Shown in pieces: positions 25,591 through 32,512 of a DNA stretch of 64,000 nucleotides. Where the stretch lies: contig NZ_LYVP01000015.1 of assembly GCF_001984065.1 (NCBI RefSeq), positions 20,655 to 84,654 on the forward strand, written 5' to 3'. Numbering within the stretch: the stretch's first letter is position 1; each line of letters opens with the position of its first letter. The DNA comes from Pseudomonas sp. KK4. GTDB lineage: Bacteria; Pseudomonadota; Gammaproteobacteria; Pseudomonadales; Pseudomonadaceae. Position numbers and translations under genes: made by a program. The notes under the pieces are model-generated. The model was not told the origin of the DNA. It searched no databases and was given only the letters and a program-made list of their open reading frames with translations.

Positions 25591-25848
25591 ATGTCGGATG
25601 CGCTGACGGTGAAGCTTGAAACAGAGCGCAAGGTTATCCAGGTGTTGTCGGATTACTTGAAGGTCAGTCGTCGAACCATCGAATTGGATTGCCGGCTGGT
25701 GGAGGATTTTTACATCGACTCCATCGGGTTGGTTGAGGTGGTGATGGCATTGAATCAAGCATTCGGCGTTGAACTGCCTGAGGATGCCGTGGAACAGTGG
25801 AAGATCGTGATGGACATTTGCACTTCACTGGAGTGTGCGGTTGGTTGA
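25591..25848 (+). CDS. iacP: Acyl carrier protein of the secretion island (IacP)
   Basis: An 85-residue acyl carrier protein with the phosphopantetheine site Ser44 in YIDSIGLVEVVMAL, and a typical four-helix pattern. GGTGGAA precedes ATG 25591. Salmonella IacP is 82 residues, encoded behind sipA, and has been linked to modification or secretion of translocators and effectors. The DSIG variant replaces the usual DSL after the modified serine. It could load fatty acyl groups for a substrate of this system, but no acyltransferase gene is adjacent. Confidence 0.88.
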   Translation: MSDALTVKLETERKVIQVLSDYLKVSRRTIELDCRLVEDFYIDSIGLVEVVMALNQAFGVELPEDAVEQWKIVMDICTSLECAVG

Positions 25849-26039
25849 ACTGAAGCTTGAAGCTTGATGCTGACGCATGCACCTACAAATCGTGTCGCAA
25901 TTTCCTACGCTTATTAGTCTGACACTCCTACGGAATCCCCCCACCCAACTTCCTATAGTCACGCCGCTTGTCATCTTGAGCCTGCCCCTGTGCAGGTTCG
26001 ATTGCGCTTCAGTACCTTTCTATAGAGAAGTTTCAGAGT

Positions 26040-27665
26040 ATGGACAGTGCAACTGATCAAAGGCCGGCCAGGTCATTCGTGTTTGGCCAGTGGCTATTGC
26101 AAGGCGATGGAACGCTGATGCGAGACGGACAAGGAGTTCACGTCCCCCCCAAAGAGTTGAACGTGTTGCGTCTTTTGCTGGGTTCGGCCGGCAGCGTCGT
26201 CAGCAAGGATCATTTGCTGGACCATGTCTGGCACCAAATCGATGCCGCCGAGGAGTCCTTGACCCGCTGCATTTATGCCCTGCGCAAGTTGCTCAGGGAC
26301 GACAAGGATTTCATTGCCACGGTCTATGGCCAGGGTTATCGATTCACCGGTCCGGTGGCCGAACTCGATGCGTCGAGCGGGGCAAATACCACCGCGCCTT
26401 CGCTGGCGGTCCTGCCTTTTCGTCAACTGGACGAAGCGACGGCGCTGGATTTGCAGGATGTGATCATTCGCCAATTGGGCGTGGCGTTCGGCGAAACGTT
26501 GCGGGTGATTCCCTCGGGGTTGATCGATCACACGCGACCTGTCGATGCGTTGGTCGAGAGCCTGTCGGCGGACTATTGCCTGAGCGGGCGTTGCGTGCGC
26601 CAGGGTGATCAGCATCAGTGGTCGATCGAGTTGATCCGTGGGCGTGATCACGGGCTGTTGCACGGGCAGACCCTGGACGCCCGCGATCTTGGCGAAGCGC
26701 TTGGCGCATTGACCCGTCTGGTGGCGCACCGGGTGACCCACCTGCGACCGGCTGGTGACGCTTGCGCATCCTATCCGGCTGCGGTGGCCTATCTCAACGG
26801 TTTGTGCAGCCTGGCGCAGCACACGCCGCAAAGTCTGCGCGATGCCCATGTGCAGTTTCGCCAGAGCCTGAAATTCGATGCCGGCTATGCGCCGCCCTGG
26901 TGCGGTGTGGCGGATGCCTGGCTGGGGCAGGCGATGATCGGCCTGTGTTATCAAGGGCGCGCCATGGAGGAGGCGCACACCGCGATTTCCCAGGCCTTGA
27001 CCCTTGATCCGGGTAATCTTGCGGCACTCACGCGCCTGGCCCTGCTCACCAGTTTTCGCGGTTGCGAGCAGGCGGCCCAGGTGCTGTTCCAGCGGTGTCT
27101 GTTGACGGCCGATCAGGCCGATGCCCACTACTTTCATGCCTGGCATCACTGGTTCTGGCGGCGCAACGAACAGGCGGCGCAGAGTATCGACAAATGTCTG
27201 CAGCATGATCCGGACAGCGTGCGGGCGCAGGTGCTGCGCGTGCGTATCGCGCTGGCCCAGGGCATCGAGCCGACCTTGCTGATGGCACGCCGGACCCTGC
27301 AGCAAGACGCCTCGGGCAATGCCTTGCTGCTGATTCTCAACGCCGTGGTGTTGGCGTATTTCGGTCATCCCACGCAAGCCTGGCACGAACTGCAACGGAC
27401 CGGGTTGATGGACAGCGCCATGGGTGAACAGGGCCTGGCCGCCTGGAATGTGCTGTTCGGGGTCAACCCGTTGAACGCCCGCAAGCAATATGCCAACTGG
27501 CTGGGCCTGGCGCGCTCGGGGGATGTCGATGGTCTGATGGCAGAGCCAGCGGCGGCCGAGCTCTGGAGTTCGTTGCAGCGTGCTCCGGATGTTCGCGGTT
27601 CGTTGACGCTGGGCGATCATCACGCGGCGCAACCTGTGCGGCTGACAGAACGACGGTGGGCATGA
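26040..27665 (+). CDS. hilA: HilA-like transcription activator of the secretion system
   Basis: A 541-residue protein (Salmonella HilA 553). Residues 12-105 form an OmpR-type winged helix (PKELNVLRLLLGSAGSVVSK, ESLTRCIYALRKLLRD, GQGYRFTGPV); the remaining part is helical with TPR-like repeats (about 240-500: EEAHTAISQALTLDPGNLAA, EQAAQSIDKCLQHDPDSVRA). HilA activates inv/spa and prg/org operons. A 191-bp, relatively AT-rich gap precedes it, with TATAGA at 26021-26026 and a small inverted repeat CCTGC/GCAGG at 25981-25996, but no convincing full promoter. Its stop overlaps iagB by ATGA. The order hilA-iagB is reversed relative to Salmonella. Confidence 0.92.
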   Translation: MDSATDQRPARSFVFGQWLLQGDGTLMRDGQGVHVPPKELNVLRLLLGSAGSVVSKDHLLDHVWHQIDAAEESLTRCIYALRKLLRDDKDFIATVYGQGYRFTGPVAELDASSGANTTAPSLAVLPFRQLDEATALDLQDVIIRQLGVAFGETLRVIPSGLIDHTRPVDALVESLSADYCLSGRCVRQGDQHQWSIELIRGRDHGLLHGQTLDARDLGEALGALTRLVAHRVTHLRPAGDACASYPAAVAYLNGLCSLAQHTPQSLRDAHVQFRQSLKFDAGYAPPWCGVADAWLGQAMIGLCYQGRAMEEAHTAISQALTLDPGNLAALTRLALLTSFRGCEQAAQVLFQRCLLTADQADAHYFHAWHHWFWRRNEQAAQSIDKCLQHDPDSVRAQVLRVRIALAQGIEPTLLMARRTLQQDASGNALLLILNAVVLAYFGHPTQAWHELQRTGLMDSAMGEQGLAAWNVLFGVNPLNARKQYANWLGLARSGDVDGLMAEPAAAELWSSLQRAPDVRGSLTLGDHHAAQPVRLTERRWA

Positions 27666-28105
27666 GGTTGTGCTGGCTGATCCTGTTGGGGGGATTGAGC
27701 GCGAATCCGGCGCAGGCCTTTTGCTGGAGCAGGGCGGGGCAGCAATACGCAATCGAGCCCGCGTTGCTGCAGGCGATAGCCGATGTCGAGTCAGGCCAGT
27801 TGGCATCGGCCGTCAACCACAACAAGGATGGCTCACGGGATATCGGCCTGATGCAGATCAACAGCAGCCATCTGCCGCGATTGAGTGCCCAGGGCATAAC
27901 CGAGCAGAGGCTGTTGGATGAGCCGTGCCTGTCGGTGGAAGTCGGTGCGTCGGTGCTGGCCGATTTTGTTGCGCGTTATGGCTACACCTGGACGGCGGTG
28001 GGGGCTTATAACGCCGGCAACTCGCCCGACCGACAAGCCGCGCGCCTGCGCTATGCGCGCAAAGTCTGGCAGCGCTATCAAGTGCTGACCCACAACCCCC
28101 TGTAG
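27662..28105 (+). CDS. iagB: Lytic transglycosylase IagB
   Basis: A 147-residue exported peptidoglycan lyase (Salmonella IagB 160) that opens the wall for injectisome assembly. Signal peptide MRLCWLILLGGLSANPAQA; SLT fold with catalytic Glu43 in IADVESGQ, then DIGLMQINSSHLPRL and YGYTWTAVGAYNAGNS. ATG 27662 overlaps the hilA stop; an in-frame GTG at 27656 is an alternative. The TAG stop (28103-28105) belongs to the first bases of a REPIN, so the natural C-terminus may have been trimmed by the repeat. Confidence 0.94.
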   Translation: MRLCWLILLGGLSANPAQAFCWSRAGQQYAIEPALLQAIADVESGQLASAVNHNKDGSRDIGLMQINSSHLPRLSAQGITEQRLLDEPCLSVEVGASVLADFVARYGYTWTAVGAYNAGNSPDRQAARLRYARKVWQRYQVLTHNPL

Positions 28106-28201
28106 GAGCGAGCTCGCTCGCGATGGATTTCAGGACACCGCGGGCGTTCAGACAGCCCGCGTTAGCGTTGACGTCCATCGCGAGCGAGCTCGCTCCTACA
28201 G
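28101..28201. repeat. REPIN between iagB and prgH
   Basis: Two nearly perfect inverted REPs (TGTAGGAGCGAGCTCGCTCG at the left and its mirror ending CTCGCTCCTACA at the right) separated by about 50 bp. The left copy contains the iagB stop codon. The remaining 130 bp up to prgH hold an inverted pair CTGATC (28236) / GATCAG (28269), possibly part of the prgH control region. Confidence 0.93.
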
Positions 28202-28334
28202 GGGAGCGGGTGCAGCCGCAGTAAACCACTCGATTCTGATCCCCCACACCCCACCCTCGGCAGAATTCGATCAGGAAGCTTGCCGCCGGCCTTCCTACCA
28301 TGCCCGTTCATTTCAACGTTCCGGAGCATGAACG

Positions 28335-29507
28335 GTGACAGTCCCTACAGCCCCCGTCCCCCAGCCCTGCGTCCTGCGGATACTCAATGGCCCGCTGCAA
28401 GGCTGTGAGTTCCCCATCGGTCACACCACGACGCTGTTCGTGGTAGGCGCCGTGGAGCTGTTGGGGCAGGGCGCGCAGGCGACCAGCGTGCCGGCCGATG
28501 CCATCTTCGTGCCCATGGTCGAAGGTGGCTGCAATTTCGAAGTGCTGGGCGATCACATCACAGCGGACAGTCTGCCCATACGGCTGCTCAGCGAGCCGGC
28601 CGAAATACGCCACTGTACCTTTCACACCCGAATTCAACTCGCTGGCCTGCAGATCGCCTTGCGCCCGGCGGAACACACCTGGGCGCCCGAGCTCCTGCTG
28701 CAGCAACGCGCGCCTTCGACCGATGCCGATACACCCGAGCGGCGGCGCGGGCCGTTGATCCGTTGGATGGCCGGCAGTCTGGCCCTCGTGGCGCTGGTGG
28801 CGGCGATCGGGCTCTGGTCCGGATCGGGGCCTACCCCGGAGACCGATATCCGCGCACTGATCGCCGGCACCAGTGCCGAGGTCGAGGTCCTCAGTGGCCG
28901 TGATCAGACGGTGTATGTGTTTGCGTCTTCGGAACGCGATGCCGGCTGGAGTCGCCAGGTGCTGGTACGCAATAACACACCCTCGGCCAAAGTAGTGCTG
29001 ATGGATCAGGAGCGGCGCCGCCTGGAGCAATGGCTGGTCGAGCATGACCCGCAACTGGCCTGGCACGCTCTGGACCTCAAGGACCCGTCGCAGCCGCGCC
29101 TGTTGCTCAGCACACAACGCAATCTGCTCACCCCCGCGCAACAGAACAGGCTGATCGATGCGCTGCTGACGGCCGCGCCCTATGCGCGGGATATCTCGGT
29201 GCAATTGCAGGACGACCATCTGCTCGCCGACCTCGCCGAGGAAGGCTTGAAGCGTCTGTCCCTGGACTTCGAGCGGGCCGGGCACGGCGACAGTGTCACC
29301 TTCGCGGTGACCGGCAACTTGCAGGACGCCGAGCTCGCCGCCGCGCGCCATTACGTCGACGCCTTCTACCGACAGTGGGGCGATCGCTATGTGCATTTCA
29401 CCGTCGAACTCAAGGACGACGCGCTCAAGGACAAGTCATTTCAGACCGGCCCCCAGGGCTACATCAAGCTGACGGCGTCGTCCTGGCATTTTCCAACTCA
29501 ACGATAA
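28335..29507 (+). CDS. prgH: Inner-membrane ring protein SctD (PrgH)
   Basis: A 390-residue protein (Salmonella PrgH 392) with a small N-terminal cytoplasmic FHA-like domain (about 10-115), one transmembrane helix (about 142-162, MAGSLALVALVAAIGLW) and three periplasmic ring-building domains. It forms the outer inner-membrane ring around PrgK. Start GTG 28335 is read with GGAG nine bases upstream; the ATG at 28328 is out of frame. It begins the prg/org operon. The final residues are polar as in PrgH, which contacts the secretin there. Confidence 0.92.
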   Translation: MTVPTAPVPQPCVLRILNGPLQGCEFPIGHTTTLFVVGAVELLGQGAQATSVPADAIFVPMVEGGCNFEVLGDHITADSLPIRLLSEPAEIRHCTFHTRIQLAGLQIALRPAEHTWAPELLLQQRAPSTDADTPERRRGPLIRWMAGSLALVALVAAIGLWSGSGPTPETDIRALIAGTSAEVEVLSGRDQTVYVFASSERDAGWSRQVLVRNNTPSAKVVLMDQERRRLEQWLVEHDPQLAWHALDLKDPSQPRLLLSTQRNLLTPAQQNRLIDALLTAAPYARDISVQLQDDHLLADLAEEGLKRLSLDFERAGHGDSVTFAVTGNLQDAELAAARHYVDAFYRQWGDRYVHFTVELKDDALKDKSFQTGPQGYIKLTASSWHFPTQR

Positions 29508-29517
29508 AAGGTGACTC

Positions 29518-29778
29518 ATGGCTGAAATTGGTATCCCCATCGACTTTCACGATGACTTTCTCGGGCGTCAGGCCGAGGCGTTCGAAAAGGGCGCCGAAAA
29601 GCTCAAGGACGCGCTGGACGATGCGCTGGACAAACTCAAGCTCGACGCCTCGGACCCCGGGCTGCTGGCCGCTTACCAAACGGCGTTTTCCTCCTACACC
29701 GTGTTCCGCAATGCCCAGACCAATACGATCAAGGGCTTCAAGGACATCGACATGGCGATCATCCAGGCCGCTCGCTGA
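29518..29778 (+). CDS. prgI: Needle subunit SctF (PrgI)
   Basis: An 86-residue helical hairpin protein that polymerises into the extracellular needle. The C-terminal part (AYQTAFSSYTVFRNAQTNTI then KGFKDIDMAIIQAAR) closely matches the PrgI pattern, which ends in VFKDIDAAIIQNFR in Salmonella as I recall it. The predicted turn DASDPGLLAAY carries the central Pro of needle proteins. ATG 29518 is preceded by AAAAGGTGA. It is six residues longer than Salmonella PrgI at the N-terminus. Confidence 0.95.
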   Translation: MAEIGIPIDFHDDFLGRQAEAFEKGAEKLKDALDDALDKLKLDASDPGLLAAYQTAFSSYTVFRNAQTNTIKGFKDIDMAIIQAAR

Positions 29779-29795
29779 GGGGGTCATTTTCATGA

Positions 29796-30107
29796 GTGCA
29801 TTGCATGCCTGTTCCAATCATTTCTGATATCCGTCAGACAGCCTTCGCCGACATGCGCGTTGCGCAGCAAGGTCCGGTTGTCTCCCTGGAATCGCGCCTG
29901 ATCGAGGCGTTCGCCGGTGCTGCCGTCGACAGCGAGCGCGACGTTGTCGCGATCAATCAACTGATGCAGCGCCCGGACATCACCAACCCCGAAGTGCTGA
30001 GCCAATTGCAGGAGCTGACCGGGCAATACAACGTCGATATCAACCTGCTCAACGTGCTGGTGCGCAAGGCGGTGGGCACGGCAGAAACCCTGTTGCGTGC
30101 GTCATGA
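29796..30107 (+). CDS. prgJ: Inner rod protein SctI (PrgJ)
   Basis: A 103-residue protein, similar to Salmonella PrgJ (101). It has VSLESRLIEAFAGAAVD near the middle and ends in LVRKAVGTAETLLRAS, like the PrgJ end RKGVGAVETLLRS that I recall. It forms the rod or adapter between export core and needle. Start is uncertain: GAGGGGG (29777-29783) is 12 bp from GTG 29796, 21 bp from ATG 29805 and 8 bp from the out-of-frame ATG 29792, which opens an 11-codon ORF. I chose GTG 29796. The end overlaps prgK by ATGA. Confidence 0.88.
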   Translation: MHCMPVPIISDIRQTAFADMRVAQQGPVVSLESRLIEAFAGAAVDSERDVVAINQLMQRPDITNPEVLSQLQELTGQYNVDINLLNVLVRKAVGTAETLLRAS

Positions 30108-30832
30108 GGCCAAGGGTGTTGCTGTTGCTGGCGTGCCTGGCGCTGGCGGGGTGTCGCCAGCCCAATCTGCTGGAAGGGCTGGACCAGCAGCAGGCCAATG
30201 AAGTGCTGTCGGTGCTGCAGCGCAACAACATCGCAGCGGTGAAGGTCGACGCCGGTAAAACCGGTTACACGGTGAAGATCGATCCGGTGGATTTTTCCGC
30301 CGCGGTGGATTTGCTCAATCTGTATTCGTTGCCTTCACGACCGCGCCTGCAGGTGGCCGAGATGTTTCCCACCGATTCGCTGGTGGCCTCGCCGCGGGCG
30401 GAAAAGGCCCGGTTGTATTCGGCGCTGGAGCAACGCATGGAGCAGTCGCTGAGCGTGCTTGAAGGCGTGGTCTCGGCGCGGGTGCATGTCAGTTACGACC
30501 TGGACGCCGGCGAAGGCGGGCGCAAGGCGGCACCGATTCATCTGTCGGCGGTGGCGATCCATGAGCGTGACATCGAACCGCAATTGCTGATCACCGACAT
30601 CAAGCGGTTTCTCAAGAACAGCTTTGCCGGTGTCGAGTACGACAACATCTCGGTGGTGCTGTCGCGGCGCTCGCCGACCCAGCATGTCGCGCCGTCGGTG
30701 GCCGTTACCCGCCAACCTGCGCCAGGGACATGGCTGCTGTCCCTGGCGACTCTGGTGTTGGTGTTGGTGGCCGGTGGCGGTGGCTGGGCTTATTGGCGGT
30801 CACGGGCAGGGCGGGACGATGGCGCGCGTTGA
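30104..30832 (+). CDS. prgK: Inner-membrane ring lipoprotein SctJ (PrgK)
   Basis: A 242-residue lipoprotein (PrgK 252). Lipobox LALAGC places the lipidated cysteine at residue 17. Two periplasmic ring domains follow: RQPNLLEGLDQQQANEVLSV then the second domain with SALEQRMEQSLSVLEGVVSA and RVHVSY. A C-terminal transmembrane helix (about 207-228) precedes a short Arg-rich cytoplasmic tail. ATG 30104 overlaps the prgJ stop; the end overlaps orgA by 14 bp. Confidence 0.96.
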   Translation: MRPRVLLLLACLALAGCRQPNLLEGLDQQQANEVLSVLQRNNIAAVKVDAGKTGYTVKIDPVDFSAAVDLLNLYSLPSRPRLQVAEMFPTDSLVASPRAEKARLYSALEQRMEQSLSVLEGVVSARVHVSYDLDAGEGGRKAAPIHLSAVAIHERDIEPQLLITDIKRFLKNSFAGVEYDNISVVLSRRSPTQHVAPSVAVTRQPAPGTWLLSLATLVLVLVAGGGGWAYWRSRAGRDDGAR

Positions 30833-31385
30833 AGGTTTGCAGGCGATTCTCGCCGAACCGCTGAGCTATCTGCATCCGCAGCGCCTGTCTGTGCCGGCGG
30901 GGTTCGACGGCCCTGAGGCCCGGCGTTTGCTCAACCGGATAGTGCTTGAAGGCCTGCAGCTGCAAGGCCCCTGGCCGTCGGTGCAGTTGAGCCCAATGGC
31001 CAACCAATGGGTTGGCCATTGGCGACGGTTGCCCCATATCGCCGAGCTGATGGGCGCGTATCGGGTGATGCCGGAACTGGCGCGAGGCGGGGCGCTACGG
31101 GGTTTGCCGATGTCGTTGCGGCGGTTCGCCAGTTACAGCCTCGGCACCCGTAGCCGTCTGCCGATCGACAGTCCGCAGGTGTCCATGGAACAGGTCCAGG
31201 CCGCCGGCCTCAACGCGTTATGCAGCTGGCACGGGCAAGTTCCGGCGATGTTGCTCAAGCGCCTGACCTTGCAGTTCTGCCCGTCGGTGGTTCGCTTGCA
31301 CGAGCAATGGCCGGTTGCGGAGCCCGATCCAGCCCTTTTTCATTTGGCGGTGCAGCATGCTCGACTCTATCCGAACCCTGACTGA
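30819..31385 (+). CDS. orgA: Sorting-platform adaptor SctK (OrgA)
   Basis: A 188-residue cytoplasmic protein (Salmonella OrgA 199) that links the PrgH ring to the SpaO pods. Recognised mainly by its position between prgK and orgB, its size, and patterns such as ILAEPLSYLHPQRLSVP at the start and LFHLAVQHARLYPNPD at the end. ATG 30819 lies within the end of prgK. Bases 30993-31022 inside it form a perfect 12-bp hairpin. The 3' end overlaps orgB by 29 bp. Confidence 0.87.
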   Translation: MARVEGLQAILAEPLSYLHPQRLSVPAGFDGPEARRLLNRIVLEGLQLQGPWPSVQLSPMANQWVGHWRRLPHIAELMGAYRVMPELARGGALRGLPMSLRRFASYSLGTRSRLPIDSPQVSMEQVQAAGLNALCSWHGQVPAMLLKRLTLQFCPSVVRLHEQWPVAEPDPALFHLAVQHARLYPNPD

Positions 31386-32040
31386 CCTCCCGGACTCGGG
31401 CGATGTGCATCTGTCCCGCGCCGACCTCGCCGCCGCACGCCAGCGCCGTGCCTTGCAGCGACAGGCCCAGCGTTGGGCCAGCGATTGCGTCGAACAGGCG
31501 CAACGCGACGCGGCGGCGATTCATGCCCAGGCCTTTGGGGAGGGCTATGCCGAAGGCATCTTGCGCGCGGCCGAGCAACTGGCCGACGGCTTGCTGAAAT
31601 CCCAGGCGCTGGGGCTGCAACTGCGCAAGGACCTTGTCCAGGCTGCCGGCGATCTGCTCGCCCAGGCCCTGAGCCGTCCCGAATGGCTGGAGGACATGCT
31701 CGAGCGCTGGCTGACCGGGCAACACCGCGATGCCGGCGCGGTGCTGCACCTGTTGTTGCCGTTGCATTGCCGCTCGCGAAGTCATGAACTGCGTGAGCGC
31801 CTGCACAGGTCATGGCCCGGCGAACTGCTTTTCGACTTCCAACCCCAGGAACGCTACGTATTACGGCTCGGCGACCAACTGCTCGAGTTCGACTTGCAAG
31901 CGACTCGACAACGACTGGAGTCGCGGCTGCTGGCGAGCGTCGCCAACCTGCCGGAGTCGATTCGCACACTGGATCAGGTTTCGCTACAGGCACTGACCGA
32001 CTGGTGTGCGAGCTTCGTCGAGGGCCGTGATGAAAATTGA
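31357..32040 (+). CDS. orgB: ATPase stator/regulator SctL (OrgB)
   Basis: A 227-residue protein (OrgB 226) of the FliH/SctL class. The long N-terminal helix is Ala/Gln/Arg-rich (AAARQRRALQRQAQRWASD, then FGEGYAEGILRAAEQLADGL), and a globular C-terminal domain (RYVLRLGDQLLEFDLQATRQ). It connects the InvC hexamer to SpaO and regulates ATPase activity. ATG 31357 was preferred to the in-frame TTG upstream. The end overlaps orgC by 11 bp. Confidence 0.88.
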   Translation: MLDSIRTLTDLPDSGDVHLSRADLAAARQRRALQRQAQRWASDCVEQAQRDAAAIHAQAFGEGYAEGILRAAEQLADGLLKSQALGLQLRKDLVQAAGDLLAQALSRPEWLEDMLERWLTGQHRDAGAVLHLLLPLHCRSRSHELRERLHRSWPGELLFDFQPQERYVLRLGDQLLEFDLQATRQRLESRLLASVANLPESIRTLDQVSLQALTDWCASFVEGRDEN

Positions 32041-32464
32041 ATCGGCGATGGGTTCAGTTGCGTTTGAAGGCACAGGATCGGCCGTGCAAACACTGGAGTC
32101 GCGCCTGCTGGCCGCCAGCCAGACGCCGCCCGAGACCCGGCGGCCCGATCCAGCGTTCGAGCACCTGTATCAACAACTGCTGGCCATGGAAGGGCAGGGC
32201 GAGAAGGCCATCTACGCGTTTCTGCGCGCGCAGCGGGGAGCGGATGGACAATCTCCTGCCTACCCATCGGCCAAGGCATTGATGGCAGTGGCGATGCAGG
32301 TGTTGGTTCGCTTGAAAGACGAGAAGCTGGAAAAAAGCCTGATCTACAAGGAAGTCAGCGCTGCCAATACCCTGGCGTTCAGCGTGGACCTGTTCGTCAC
32401 GCGCTTCATGGGCGAGGTGTTCCAGCCCATGGGCGATGATGCGTGGGAGAAGAGTGAGTGGTGA
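32030..32464 (+). CDS. orgC: OrgC-like secreted protein
   Basis: A 144-residue protein in the place and size range of Salmonella OrgC (150), an early secreted substrate reported to promote needle assembly. Visible is a helical core (FEHLYQQLLAMEGQGEKAIY, then ALMAVAMQVLVRLKDEKLEK and SLIYKEVSAANTLAFSVDLF). ATG 32030 sits inside the end of orgB. The assignment depends heavily on synteny; it might instead be a small unrelated secreted protein. It is followed by 48 bp and the orphan membrane-like protein. Confidence 0.68.
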   Translation: MKIESAMGSVAFEGTGSAVQTLESRLLAASQTPPETRRPDPAFEHLYQQLLAMEGQGEKAIYAFLRAQRGADGQSPAYPSAKALMAVAMQVLVRLKDEKLEKSLIYKEVSAANTLAFSVDLFVTRFMGEVFQPMGDDAWEKSEW

Positions 32465-32512
32465 GCGGCGAACGGCAACACAACATTCTTAGCAAACAAG
32501 AGGGACATGACG

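Noticed and set aside
28203..28334. HilA-binding boxes upstream of prgH
   Set aside because: Only a loose CTGATC/GATCAG pair is present; it does not match a HilA box well enough to call.
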